This document shows positions 1-9,212 of a stretch of DNA of 64,000 nt, piece after piece (within the stretch, counting starts at the first letter, position 1; each line of letters starts with the position of its first letter). A program made the position numbers and the translations under genes. Source of the DNA: JALORV01 sp963724365 (GTDB taxonomy: Bacteria; Pseudomonadota; Gammaproteobacteria; Burkholderiales; Burkholderiaceae_F); NCBI GenBank assembly GCA_963724365.1, contig CAVRUR010000002.1:62001-126000 (forward strand), read 5' to 3'. Below the pieces are notes generated by a model that was not told where the DNA came from, made no database searches, and worked only from the letters and a program-made list of their open reading frames with translations.

Positions 1-83
1 CCGCGGTACTCGAGCCGCCGCAGGCCTTCGATCAGGACCGGAACGATGTTGCGCTGGGATACCGCACCGACGATGCCGCACAT
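1..83 (-). CDS. glmS: Glucosamine-6-phosphate synthase, N-terminal start only (cut by window edge)
   Basis: Only the first 27 codons are present; the gene runs off the left edge. The product begins MCGIVGAVSQRNIVP and continues LIEGLRRLEYRG. After removal of Met, Cys2 is the N-terminal nucleophile of the glutamine amidotransferase (class II) domain of GlmS, which makes glucosamine-6-phosphate from fructose-6-phosphate and glutamine. The ATG is at 81-83. The neighbour across the Lrp-type regulator is glmU, which acts later in the same UDP-GlcNAc pathway, and this supports the call. The isomerase domains cannot be seen. Confidence 0.93.
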   Translation of the reverse strand, partial: MCGIVGAVSQRNIVPVLIEGLRRLEYR

Positions 84-259
84 GATTGGTCTCCGTGAGA
101 GCGCCGGCATCGTACGCGGGCACCTGCGACAGAGGCTTTCAAATTGCGCCAGCCTGCGCAATAATTAGCCATAGGCAGATCGGTGCGCAATTTCATTCCA
201 AAATCAATCTGTCTACGAAATTTTCACAGACAGCGAGTACACGCTTACACCATTGCGGA
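84..259. promoter_or_regulatory. Divergent glmS/lrp regulatory region with inverted repeat
   Basis: This AT-richer gap separates divergent glmS and the Lrp-type regulator. It holds a perfect inverted repeat, ATTGCGC at 143-149 and GCGCAAT at 156-162, with a third half-site GCGCAAT at 185-191. Lrp/AsnC regulators commonly bind such dyads between themselves and a divergent gene. Autoregulation and control of glmS are inferences. Confidence 0.5.
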
Positions 260-728
260 ATGATGGAAACGATCCCCATCGACGACACCGATCGACGCCT
301 GCTGGCGCTGTTGCAGGCCGACAGCGCGCTGACGAACCAGGAACTGGCCGCGCGCGCTCACGTTTCGCCGGCCACCTGCCTGCGGCGCGTGCGCCGGCTG
401 GTCGACAGTGGCGTCATCGAACGGCAGATGGCGATCGTTTCGCCGGACGCGCTGGCGCGGACTCACGGCGATCCTCGAAGTGACGCTCGACGTGCAGAGC
501 GCCGAAGCGCTGGCCGCCTTCGAGTCGAGCATCGGCACGGAGCTGACGGTGCAGCAGTGCTACCGCGTCGCAAGCGGGCCGGACTTCGTCCTCGTCGTCT
601 ACGTGCCCGACATGGCCGCGTACCACGCGTTCGTGCACCGCGCGCTGACCGCGGCGGCCAACGTGCGCAACGTGCGCAGCTTCTTCTCGGTGAAGCGCAG
701 CAAGTTCGCGCCGGTACTGCCGGTCTAG
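260..728 (+). CDS. Lrp/AsnC-family transcriptional regulator (one frameshift)
   Basis: This is a DNA-binding regulator of the feast/famine family, about 156 residues when restored. The N-terminal helix-turn-helix region (about residues 5-60, IDDTDRRLLALLQAD through ATCLRRVRRL) is followed by the RAM effector-binding domain (LTAILEVTLDVQ onward), ending FAPVLPV. The two halves are in different frames that join near 450-460. The sequence gcgctggcgcggactc there would encode the family's usual A-L-G-A-G-L if two short G runs had each lost one base. ATG at 260 is chosen; ATG at 263 is also possible. It diverges from glmS, and the dyad between them is a candidate operator. The effector is unknown. 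Confidence 0.85.
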
Positions 729-771
729 AACACGGCGCGGACCGTGCCCGCTCTACTCGCTTGAGCGGCCC

Positions 772-2142
772 TCAGCGAGGCTTCTTGACCGGCCGCTTCC
801 AGCCGTCGAGCGTGACCTGCTTGGCGCGCGCGACGGTCAGCTTGCCGGCCGGCGCGTTCTTGCTGATGGTCGAACCGGCACCGATCGTCGCGCCGGCACC
901 GATTTCGAGCGGCGCCACCAGCACCGAGTTCGACCCGGTCTGCGCGTCGTCGCCGATCACCGTGCGGTGCTTGTTGGCGCCGTCGTAGTTGGCGACGATC
1001 GTGCCGGCGCCGATGTTGACGCGCTGGCCGACGGTCGCATCGCCGACATAGGCCAGGTGGTTGGCCTTGGAGCCGTGGCCCATCGTCGAGTTCTTCACTT
1101 CGACGAAGTTGCCGATGTGCACTTCGTCGGCGAGCGTCACGGTCGGGCGCATGCGGGCGAACGGGCCGATGCGCGCCTGCGCGCCGATCGTCGCGCTTTC
1201 GAGATAGCAGAAACCGAACACCTCGGTCCCGGCGCCGATGCTGCAATCGCGCAGCACGTTGTGCGGCCCGATGCGCACGCCGTCGCCGAGCATCACGCGC
1301 CCTTCGAAGACGCAGCCGACATCGATGAAGACGTCGGCGCCACAGCTCAGGTCGCCGCGCACATCGATGCGCGCCGGGTCGGCCAGCGTCACGCCGCGTT
1401 CGAGCAGCGCGTCGGCACAGCGGCGCTGGTATAGCCGCTCGAGCTGCGCCAGTTGCGCCTTGGAATTGACGCCGAGCGTCTCCTCGACCGAGTCCGGATG
1501 CGCTGCGCGCACCGCCACGCCCTCGGCGACTGCCTGCGCGATGATGTCGGTCAGGTAGTACTCGCGCTGCGCATTGTTGTCCGACAGCTGCGCCAGCCAG
1601 CGTCTCAGTCGATGGGTCGGCGCGACGAGAATGCCGGTGTTGACCTCGCGCATCGCGCGTTCGGCCGGTGTCGCGTCCTTTTCCTCGACGATGCGCCGCA
1701 CCTGGCCGTCGCCACGGACGATGCGGCCGTAGCCATGCGGGTCGTCGAGCAGCACGGTGAGCAGCCCCACTTCGCGGCCGGCGGTGACCAGCAGGCGCTG
1801 CAGCGTGGCGGCCGACACCAGCGGCACGTCGCCGTAGAGCACCAGCGTGTGCGTGTCGTCGGCCAGGTGCGGCAGCGCCTGCATCACCGCGTGGCCGGTG
1901 CCCAGCTGCGGCTCCTGCAGCACGAAACTGACGTCGCGCTCCGCCTCGAACGTCGCGCGCACGGCCTCGGCGCCGTGCCCGACGACCACCACGATGCGCG
2001 GGTTGGGCTGGTACTTCGACACGACGCGCGCGGTGTCGATCACGTGCGCTAACATCGGCCGGCCCGCAATGGGATGCAGCACCTTGGGCAACGACGAGCG
2101 CATGCGCTTGCCCTGCCCGGCCGCGAGAATCACGATGTTCAT
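772..2142 (-). CDS. glmU: Bifunctional GlmU: N-acetylglucosamine-1-phosphate uridyltransferase / glucosamine-1-phosphate acetyltransferase
   Basis: GlmU acetylates glucosamine-1-phosphate and then couples it to UTP, making UDP-GlcNAc for peptidoglycan and lipopolysaccharide in the cytoplasm. The 456-residue length equals the family norm. The N-terminal pyrophosphorylase domain starts MNIVILAAGQGKRM and includes the LxxGxGxxM-type nucleotide motif at about residues 6-14. The C-terminal half (about 250-456) is a left-handed beta-helix hexapeptide-repeat domain (for example IGPHNVLRDCSIG, IGNFVEVKNSTMG). ATG at 2140-2142 gives the standard start, although an open frame extends upstream. The frame is intact. 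It is separated from its pathway partner glmS by the Lrp-type gene on the other strand. Confidence 0.97.
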   Translation of the reverse strand: MNIVILAAGQGKRMRSSLPKVLHPIAGRPMLAHVIDTARVVSKYQPNPRIVVVVGHGAEAVRATFEAERDVSFVLQEPQLGTGHAVMQALPHLADDTHTLVLYGDVPLVSAATLQRLLVTAGREVGLLTVLLDDPHGYGRIVRGDGQVRRIVEEKDATPAERAMREVNTGILVAPTHRLRRWLAQLSDNNAQREYYLTDIIAQAVAEGVAVRAAHPDSVEETLGVNSKAQLAQLERLYQRRCADALLERGVTLADPARIDVRGDLSCGADVFIDVGCVFEGRVMLGDGVRIGPHNVLRDCSIGAGTEVFGFCYLESATIGAQARIGPFARMRPTVTLADEVHIGNFVEVKNSTMGHGSKANHLAYVGDATVGQRVNIGAGTIVANYDGANKHRTVIGDDAQTGSNSVLVAPLEIGAGATIGAGSTISKNAPAGKLTVARAKQVTLDGWKRPVKKPR

Positions 2143-2161
2143 TGTGCGCAGGAGGTCCTGA

Positions 2162-3063
2162 ATGCGCCGCGATTCTAAGTCACCGCTCGTTTCTGCCGGC
2201 CGCTGGCTGCTGCTGGCCGCGGCGCTGTGGCTGTCGGCTGCAGCACCGGCGTGCGTCTCGGCTACAACTATGCCGACACGCTGGTCGTGTACTCGATCGA
2301 CGGCTACGTCGGCCTGACCGCCGAACAGGAGCAGCTGGTCAAGGAACGCGCGACCGCACTGGTCGCGTGGCACCGCTCGACGCAGCTGCGCGACTACGCA
2401 CAGCTGATCGAAACCACGCGTCGCAAGCTCGACGGCCCGGTGACTGCCGGCGACGTGCTGGCGTTCAACCAGGCCGTCAATGCGCGCCTGGCCGCCCTCG
2501 GCGAACGCGCGGCGCCCGATCTGGCGCAGCTCGCGCTGACGCTGTCGCCCGACCAGATCGCGCGGCTGCAGCGCAAGCTCGCCAGTGACAACTCCAAAGC
2601 GCGGCGCGAACTGGTGCAGTTTGCCGGCAAGGAAACGCTGGACGAGCGCGTCAAGAAGTACGCCGAACGCGCCGACTTCTGGTTCGGCAGCCTGACCCGC
2701 GAGCAGCTGGACCTGGTGCGCGCCTCACTGGCGCAGCGCCCGGACAACGCCGGCTGGTGGATCGAGGAGCGCGAGCGGCGGCAACGCGAGCTGGTCGCCG
2801 TGCTGCAGCGGATCCAGACCGAGCGCCCGAGCGAGGCGACGGCGACGCACTGGCTGAAGACGTACTTCGCGCAGCTGCAGAGTCCGCCCGATCCCGAGCG
2901 ACGGCGCGGCATCGAGCAGTTCCGGGCCGGCAACGCCGAACTGATCGCACAGCTGGTCAACTCGGCGACGCCGGAGCAGAAGGCGGCGCTCTCAGCCAAG
3001 CTCGGCAGCTTCGCAGAGGACTTCATCGCGCTCGCCGCGGAACGAGGCGCCCCGCCGGGCTGA
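2162..3063 (+). CDS. DUF6279-like outer-membrane lipoprotein (frameshift at lipobox)
   Basis: This is a hypothetical lipoprotein resembling the DUF6279 family; its function is unknown. The frame from ATG 2162 encodes a signal peptide (MRRDSKSPLVSAG, then WLLLAAALWLS). The mature part (CSTGVRLGYNYADTLVVY onward) is in another frame. Adding one G at 2236-2237 (tcggctgc to tcgggctgc) joins them as L-W-L-S-G-C-S-T, a textbook lipobox with the lipidated Cys. This makes the indel very likely an error and gives about 300 residues. The mature part is mostly helical and charged, with repeated L(T/S)xxQ-type segments. GTG at 2227 would omit the signal peptide and is unlikely to be the true start. Confidence 0.75.
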
Positions 3064-3094
3064 CGCCGGATCAGCGCGCGACAGCCTGCTCGCC

Positions 3095-4603
3095 CTACGG
3101 CCCGCTACTGCGCGGCCCGATGCGCAGTTGTGTCGAGTGATGGCCGTGCCCGGCGTGCGAGTGCGGGCCGTGCGATGCCGTGCGTGCCCGATGCGCGACG
3201 TTGCCCTGGGTCGGCAGCAGCGAGCCGACCACCATGCCGAGGCCGGCCATCAGGAATCCCCCGAGCACCGAGGGGAACACTTCGCCGAGCGGCGTGGCCG
3301 CCAGGATCGCCCAGCTGCTCATGCCGAGCACGATCGACCAGATCGCGCCCTGCGTCGTCGAACGCTTCCAGTACAGGCCGCACACCAGCGGCCAGAACGC
3401 GCCCACCACGGGGAACTGGTAGGCCATCGCGACCAGATCGTAGATCGGCGTGCCTTCCATGACGATCGAGTAGATCAGCACGCACAGCGTGAAGACGAAC
3501 ACCGTGATGCGCATCGCGCGCAGCTCGCGCTTGTCCGGCAGGCGGTGGAAGTTCTTCAGGATGTTCTCGACGAAGGTGGTCGAAGGCGCCAGCAGCGTGG
3601 CCGAGGCCGTCGACATGATGGCCGACAGCAGCGCGCCGAAGAACATCACCTGCAGCCAGACCGGCATGCGCTCCATCACCAGTGTCGGCAGGATCTTCTG
3701 CGCATCCTCTTCCGCGAGCTTGGCCGCGACCTCGGGCATGACGACGAAGGCCGCCACGCCGATGAACATCGGCACGAAGGCGAACAGCAGGTACGAGATG
3801 CCGCCGATGATCGGTCCCTTGACGGCGGTGTCGGCGTTCTTCGCCGACATCACGCGCTGGAACACGTCCTGCTGCGGGATCGAGCCGATCATGATCGTGA
3901 TCGCCGAGCCGAGCCAGAAGAGCCACGCGTGCGTCGTCGGCTCCGGGAAGAACTGGAACATGTCCTGGCCGGCCGCGTAGGCGACGACCTTGTCGGCGCC
4001 GCCGGCCAGGTCGGCCGCGAACCACGCGATCAGCGACAGCCCGATGACGATGATGATCATCTGCAGGAAGTCGGTCAGCGCCACCGACCACATGCCGCCG
4101 AACACGGTGTAGACGAAGACGATCGCGGTGCCGAGCGCCATGCCCTGCACGGTCGAGATCGCGCCGCCGGAGAGATGGTGGAACACCAGCCCGAGCGCGG
4201 TGATCTGCGCCGCCACCCAGCCGAGGTAGGAGATCAGGATCACCGTCGCGCTGAAGATCTCGACGCCCTTGCCGTAGCGCTGGCGGTAGAAGTCGCCGAT
4301 CGTCAGCAGGTTCATGTTGTAGAGCTTGCGCGCGAAGAACATGCCGACAAAGATCAGGCAGAACGACGCGCCGAACGGGTCTTCCACCGTCTTCTGCAGG
4401 CCGCCTTCGACGAACTTCGACGGGATGCCGAGCACGGTCTCGGAGCCGAACCAGGTCGCGAACGTCGTCGTCACGATCATGATCAGCGGCAGCGAGCGTC
4501 CGGCCACCGCGTAGTCGGCGGTGTTCTTGACGCGCGTGGCGGCGTACAGGCCGATCGCGACCGAGGCGAGCAGGTACAGGGCGACGAAAGCGATCAGGGT
4601 CAT
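3095..4603 (-). CDS. Sodium:solute symporter family transporter with His-rich C-terminus
   Basis: This is an inner-membrane secondary transporter of the SSS family, 502 residues and about 13 hydrophobic segments, which couples Na+ (or another cation) entry to solute uptake. Family features include the N-terminal YAVAGRSLPL, FATWFGSETVLG and the central GGMWSVALTDFLQM. The substrate cannot be told from sequence. The last 30 residues are a hydrophilic tail with clustered histidines (SHGPHSHAGHGHH) that looks able to bind metal ions; this is not part of the core family fold. ATG at 4603 is used. It converges with the upstream lipoprotein gene, leaving a short gap of about 30 bases. Confidence 0.88.
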   Translation of the reverse strand: MTLIAFVALYLLASVAIGLYAATRVKNTADYAVAGRSLPLIMIVTTTFATWFGSETVLGIPSKFVEGGLQKTVEDPFGASFCLIFVGMFFARKLYNMNLLTIGDFYRQRYGKGVEIFSATVILISYLGWVAAQITALGLVFHHLSGGAISTVQGMALGTAIVFVYTVFGGMWSVALTDFLQMIIIVIGLSLIAWFAADLAGGADKVVAYAAGQDMFQFFPEPTTHAWLFWLGSAITIMIGSIPQQDVFQRVMSAKNADTAVKGPIIGGISYLLFAFVPMFIGVAAFVVMPEVAAKLAEEDAQKILPTLVMERMPVWLQVMFFGALLSAIMSTASATLLAPSTTFVENILKNFHRLPDKRELRAMRITVFVFTLCVLIYSIVMEGTPIYDLVAMAYQFPVVGAFWPLVCGLYWKRSTTQGAIWSIVLGMSSWAILAATPLGEVFPSVLGGFLMAGLGMVVGSLLPTQGNVAHRARTASHGPHSHAGHGHHSTQLRIGPRSSGP

Positions 4604-4706
4604 GGCGCGGCGGGCGAAAAATTCGCGCGATTATGCGGCAAGCGGGCGCAGCGTGCGTCGCCCGCGGCGCACTGCGGCGGACGGCGTGCGGTGGACTCGC
4701 GTCGCG

Positions 4707-6792
4707 TCAGCGCTCGATGCGCCTGAGCCAGCGCTCGTTCGGCGTCCAGTGCGACGACGCCGACCCGGACATGCCGATCACCTGGCGCGACAGGGCGCGT
4801 CGCAGCAGCATCTGATCGAGTTCGGTCGACAGCTGCGGGGCCGCAAGCGCCTGCGCTCGTTGCCAGGCCCGACGGCGGTGCCGGCAGCACCAGGTTGGCG
4901 TTCCAGCTCTCGCCGGGCCGCATCGGGATCGGCGCCGGCAGGGCGGAGACGGCGGCCGGGTCAGCCTGAAGGACCCACGGCGCGAGCTGTTCGACGACGA
5001 ACTGCGCGCGCGGCTTGATCGTGCCTTCGCCGACACGTCCGCGCTGGCCCCAGCGCACGGTCAGCGTGCTGCTGGTCGACGTCGCCGTGACCTTGTCGGT
5101 GATCGCCACGTCGCGCCGCCAGCCGTGGTTGCGGACCATCATGACTTCCTCGAAGGTCATCGCGATGTCTTCGCGCGTCGGTCGTGTAGTTGTATTCGTC
5201 GGTCGCGCGGTCCGCCGCGAAGAAGCCGGCAACGTCGTTCGGCGAGTACGACCTTCAGCGTGCTGTACGGGATGCCGTTGACCAGCGTCGTATCGCTCAC
5301 CGGCCCGGTCACGAACTTGATCTCCGCCAGCGCCTTCATCTGCGCTGACGTCAGCGGATACTGCAGTGCTGAGTCTGGTCGGACGGCAGCTGGCGGGCGT
5401 CGTAGCGCGGCGCAGATGTTGCCCCACGGCGACAGCGCGGAATTCAGGGTCCCGCGCACGGATACCGGCACGAAGTCCGACGCGTGCGCCAGCTCGTGAT
5501 ACATCAGCCAGCCGGACTCCTGCAGCAGGTAGCTGAGGTCGCGCGGGATGCGCGAGGTCGCCGAAAACGGCAGGAAGATGTTCTGGTTGTTCACGCATAG
5601 CGCCACACACCGGAATACTGCAGGTCGCGGTCGAAGGTCGAGCGGAAATCCGGCGCCTCGTCGATGACGTCACGCTCGTCGGCCGTCAGCCAGAAGTTGT
5701 CGGCGTCGAGGTAGATCGCTCCGGTCAGCGCGTAGTAGAAGCTCGGCCGCACATGCGCGCCGATCACGATCGATGTGACGCCGTTGAACAGGCGCAGCAG
5801 GTCGGTGTTGGTCTGGTTGGCGGTCAGCAGTTCCTCGAAGTTCTTGCCCATCCAGTCGTGCGACACGAGCACCCGGTCCATGATCTGGGCCACCGTCGGC
5901 GCATTGCCACCGGCGGTCGTGTGCAGGAACGGCAGCGTTGCGAGCGGGCAGGTATTGGTCCCCGTGCCGGTGTACTGCAACTGGGCGTTGAAGACACAGG
6001 CCACCATCACGCCGGCATAGGGACTGGCGGACTTGTACGGGTAGACGCGCGACACGTGCATGTCGCTGAACACGTGCGGATCGGATCCCGCCGGCGCCTG
6101 CGCGTGGCTCTCGACCAGCACCATCACGTCGTCGCTGTCGGACGCGCCCATGCCCGCGCGCGTGACGCGGAACACCAGCGCGGTGTCCTGCGCGACCGTC
6201 GGCGCGGTGAAGATGATGCGATTCGGATCGCTGGTGTCGAGCGAGACGGCCGGCCCGGCGGTCTGTGTCCACGTCAGCGTTTCGCCGGCCGCGGCCGCGG
6301 GCCACGCGCGCACCGAGGCTTTGCCGCCCGCCCGCACGGCCTGGTCGCTGCGCGCGACGACCGACACCGGAGTGGCCGCGTTGACGGTGACTATTGCGGT
6401 CGCGCTTTGCGCATTCCCTTTGGCATCGACGAAGAACACGCCAAAGATGTAGATCCCGGCTTCTGGAGGATCAAAGCTGATCGCCTGCGTCCGCGCCGAC
6501 AGCAGCGTCACGGACTTCGGGCCACCGAGCTGCTGCCACGACACATTGCTCGAGAGCACCACTGCACCCCGCGACCACGGCGCCGGCGGTGCGACCGACC
6601 GTCACCGCTACGTCGGCAACGACGCTGAAGGTATCTGCCGGGTTGGTGCAGGTCCGAGTCGGACCGGTAACGACCGGCGGCGGGGTCGGCGCCGGGGTCG
6701 GCGGCGAAGAATCGCCACCCCCGCAGGCGCTGATCAGCAGGGCACTGCACAGCAGCGCGGCAGTTGGGGTCAATCGGAGTGAGAGTCGTCAT
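4707..6792 (-). pseudogene. Broken gene for a secreted PKD-like lipoprotein with HExxH metallopeptidase-like motif
   Basis: One reading unit of about 690 residues is split over several frames. Order: a lipoprotein signal ending LLCSALLISACGGG; Ig/PKD-like beta-rich segments (WQQLGGPKSVTLLSARTQ, LTWTQTAGPAVSLDTS); a region with ADNFWLTADERDVIDEAPDF; a segment with HELAHASDF, the HExxH zinc-peptidase signature; a region with EDIAMTFEEVMM; and an end at QVIGMSGSASSHW. Breaks lie near 6775, 6570, 5598, 5240, 5175 and 4890. At 5598, adding one G turns gcgtga into gcg gtg and removes the stop. Start is ATG 6792 (frameshift needed) or TTG 6773. The density of breaks leaves it open whether the gene is really decayed or only badly sequenced. 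Proteolytic function is inferred from one motif. Confidence 0.6.
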
Positions 6793-6925
6793 GGACAGTG
6801 ATGCGGGCGCAGGAATGGGACGCTGCAAGATAGCCGGGCCGCAGGCCCGGTCAATGCCGCGTATGGCCTAATGAAGGAGCGGAAACTACACGATCGACGA
6901 TCACTCCGGGTCGAGAGCCTGTGCG

Positions 6926-8477
6926 TCAGACGCGCAGGATGGCCCAGGCCGCGAGCCCGACGACGATGACGAGCAGCGCCGTGGCTACCGCGTACCAGCG
7001 GTTCGTCACGCGCTGCTCGCGCCGCAGCTCGCGCACTTCCTCGATCAGGCGGTCGGCCTCGCTGTGGCGCGTCAGCGCACCGTGCATCAGGCGCGGCAGT
7101 TGCGGCAGCAGGTAGCTCCACTGCAGCGCCTCCTGCCGCAGCTTGGCTTCGAGTCCGCGCAGGCCGACCTGCTGCTCCATCCAGCGCTCGAGGAACGGCT
7201 TGGCGGTCTTCCACAGGTCGAGCTCCGGGTCGAGCTGCCTGCCGAGGCCTTCCACGTTGAGCAAAGTCTTCTGCAGCAGCACCAGCTGCGGCTGGATCTC
7301 GACGTTGAAGCGACGCGACGCCTGGAAGAGGCGCAGCAGCACCATGCCGAGCGAAATGTCCTTCAGCGGCTTGTCGAACACCGGCTCGAGCACGGCACGC
7401 ACTCCGCCTTCCAGTTCGTTGATGCGCGTGCCCTCCGGCACCCAGCCGGACTCGACGTGCAGCTCCGCGATGCGCTTGTAGTCGCGCCGGAAGAACGCGA
7501 GAAAGTTCTGCGCCAGGTAGTTCTTGTCGGTCTCGGTCAACGTGCCGACGATGCCGTAGTCGAGCCCGATGTACTTGTTGAACTGGTCGCCGTTGATGCC
7601 GACGAGGATGTTGCCCGGGTGCATGTCGGCGTGGAAGAACGCATGGTCGAACACCTGCGTGAAGAACAGCGTCACGCCGTCGCGCGACAGCTTCTTCAGG
7701 TCGATGCCGGCCTCGTTGAGCCGGTCGATCTGGCTCACCGGGATGCCGTGCATGCGCTCCATCACCAGCACGTTGTCGGCGCAGTAATCGAAGTACATCT
7801 CGGGAACGACCAGCAACGGCGAGCCGGCGAAGTTGCGCCGCAGCTGTGACGCGTTGGCCGCCTCGCGGTTCAGGTCCAGCTCGTCGTGCAGGTAGGTATC
7901 GAACTCGCGCACGACGTCGCGCGGACGCAGCCGCTTGCCGTCGCGCCAGAGCTTCTCGACCAGCGTGGCGCCGGTTTCGAGCAGGGAAAGGTCCTTGTCG
8001 ATCGCGGACAGCATGTTCGGCCGCAGCACCTTGACCGCAACCGCCTTGCCGACATGAGGACCGTCCTTCATCACCGCGAAGTGCACCTGCGCGATCGATG
8101 CCGATGCGACGGGTTCGTCCTCGAAGTTTGAGAAGACACTGTCGATGGGACGCCCGAGTCCACGCTCGATCTCGCGCCGCGCCACATCGGATGCAAAGGG
8201 CGGCACCCGGTCCTGCAGCTTGGCGAGTTCGTCGGCAACGTCAGGCGGAAGCAGGTCGCGACGCGTCGAGAGCACCTGGCCGAACTTCACGAAGATCGGA
8301 CCGAGGTCTTCCAGGGCCTGCCGCAGCCGCACGCCGCGTGTTGCGCGCGGGGCGCCGAACGTAGTCCAGCGCACGAAGCGGACCAGCGTCGGATTCTTGC
8401 AGGCTGGATACGACGATTTCGTCGAGGCGGTAGCGCCAGACGACCGTGAAGATGCGAGCGAGACGCAGCAGGCGCAT
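6926..8477 (-). CDS. ubiB: UbiB, ABC1/ADCK-family atypical kinase for ubiquinone biosynthesis (one frameshift)
   Basis: UbiB is a membrane-anchored kinase-like ATPase required for ubiquinone synthesis. The restored protein has about 516 residues. It has the family KxGQ segment (GPIFVKFGQVLSTR), an Ala-rich nucleotide loop region (VASASIAQVHFA), the invariant lysine in AVKVL, the catalytic HADMHPGN and the LDYGIVG metal-binding motif. Two C-terminal hydrophobic segments follow, the last being WYAVATALLVIVVGLAAWAI. The first 25-30 residues (MRLLRLARIFTVVWRYRLDE) are in a different frame from the rest, with the join near 8398-8405. It is the last gene of the DUF971-ubiE-Tim44-ubiJ-ubiB series, which supports the role. 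Confidence 0.93.
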
Positions 8478-8532
8478 GGCGGCGATTGTACGAGCCGCTG
8501 CTACCGGCTCACCTGCAGGCTGAGCCTTCAAG

Positions 8533-9114
8533 CTACGCGCGCTCGCGCAGCTCGACGCGCTTTTCCAGTCGCGCGACATCGTCGCGCAGGCTCGCGACGG
8601 CGGCATTGAATTCGTCGACCTCATCGCGCGCGACGAGCATCGGGTTTTCTGTCACGAGATAGTGCGCGCTCGAATCGAGCATCCGCTCAGCGAGCTGGCG
8701 CCAGTGTGATGCGCTCAGCCGCAGCAGCCCGACGATGCGCTGGGCGGCCGCGTCGCCGATGAAGCGCGACAGCTCCTCTTCCGGCTCGGGACGCAGGTTT
8801 TGCAACACGAAGGCGAGCGCCTGTGCAAACTCCGCGTCGCCCTTGAGTGAAACGTTGCGCAGCGCCGCCTGCGGATCGCCGAGTGCCAGCGGCAGCGCGG
8901 CGAGGTCGAGCCCGACCGTCACCACGGGGTCGGCGCGTTGGGCGTCGGCGAATTCACCGCCCTCGGCGACCTTCAGAGCCAGCGCAAACGGCGGCGCCTC
9001 GAATCGCGCCGTGCGCCCGGCAAACGGCGCGAGCCGATCGCGCGCCCACGTCTCGCGCGCGAGCATCCGATTGAGCACGCCGACGGCGGCGGCGGTCGTC
9101 AGTTCTTCGATCAT
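8533..9114 (-). CDS. ubiJ: UbiJ, SCP2-domain ubiquinone biosynthesis accessory factor
   Basis: UbiJ binds lipid and organises the ubiquinone-synthesis proteins in E. coli. This 193-residue protein starts at ATG 9114 (MIEELTTAAAVGVLNRML). It carries an SCP2-like sterol-carrier fold (about residues 20-120: FALALKVAEGG, GDPQAALRNVSLKGDAEFAQ), then a helical C-terminus with a short coiled coil (EVDEFNAAVASLRDDVARLEKRVEL). It lies between the Tim44-like gene and ubiB, the same order of roles as the ubiE-ubiJ-ubiB operon of gammaproteobacteria. The frame is intact. The upstream open frame to 9282 is not used because it crosses the terminator at 9155-9172. Confidence 0.88.
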   Translation of the reverse strand: MIEELTTAAAVGVLNRMLARETWARDRLAPFAGRTARFEAPPFALALKVAEGGEFADAQRADPVVTVGLDLAALPLALGDPQAALRNVSLKGDAEFAQALAFVLQNLRPEPEEELSRFIGDAAAQRIVGLLRLSASHWRQLAERMLDSSAHYLVTENPMLVARDEVDEFNAAVASLRDDVARLEKRVELRERA

Positions 9115-9144
9115 GCGGTCAGTGTACGCAGCCGAAGCGGTGCC

Positions 9145-9174
9145 GGAAAAGAAAAGGGGCGCGAACGCGCCCCC
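9145..9174 (-). terminator. Rho-independent-type terminator after Tim44-like gene
   Basis: On the minus strand a GGGGCGC stem (9166-9172 with 9155-9161, loop GTTC) is followed by CTTTTCTTTTCC. It sits 40 bases past the Tim44-like stop and upstream of ubiJ, so it may partly separate ubiJ-ubiB from the upstream genes. Confidence 0.6.
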
Positions 9175-9212
9175 GGTAACCCCTTCATCTGCCCGCGAGC
9201 AGACCGCAGAGG

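Noticed and set aside
3128..4726. Long plus-strand open frame of 532 residues opposite the symporter
   Set aside because: It is rich in Arg, His, Asp and Glu with no domain pattern, as expected for the antisense of a GC-rich gene. Similar long antisense frames lie over atpD, pckG, yidC, priA and livK.
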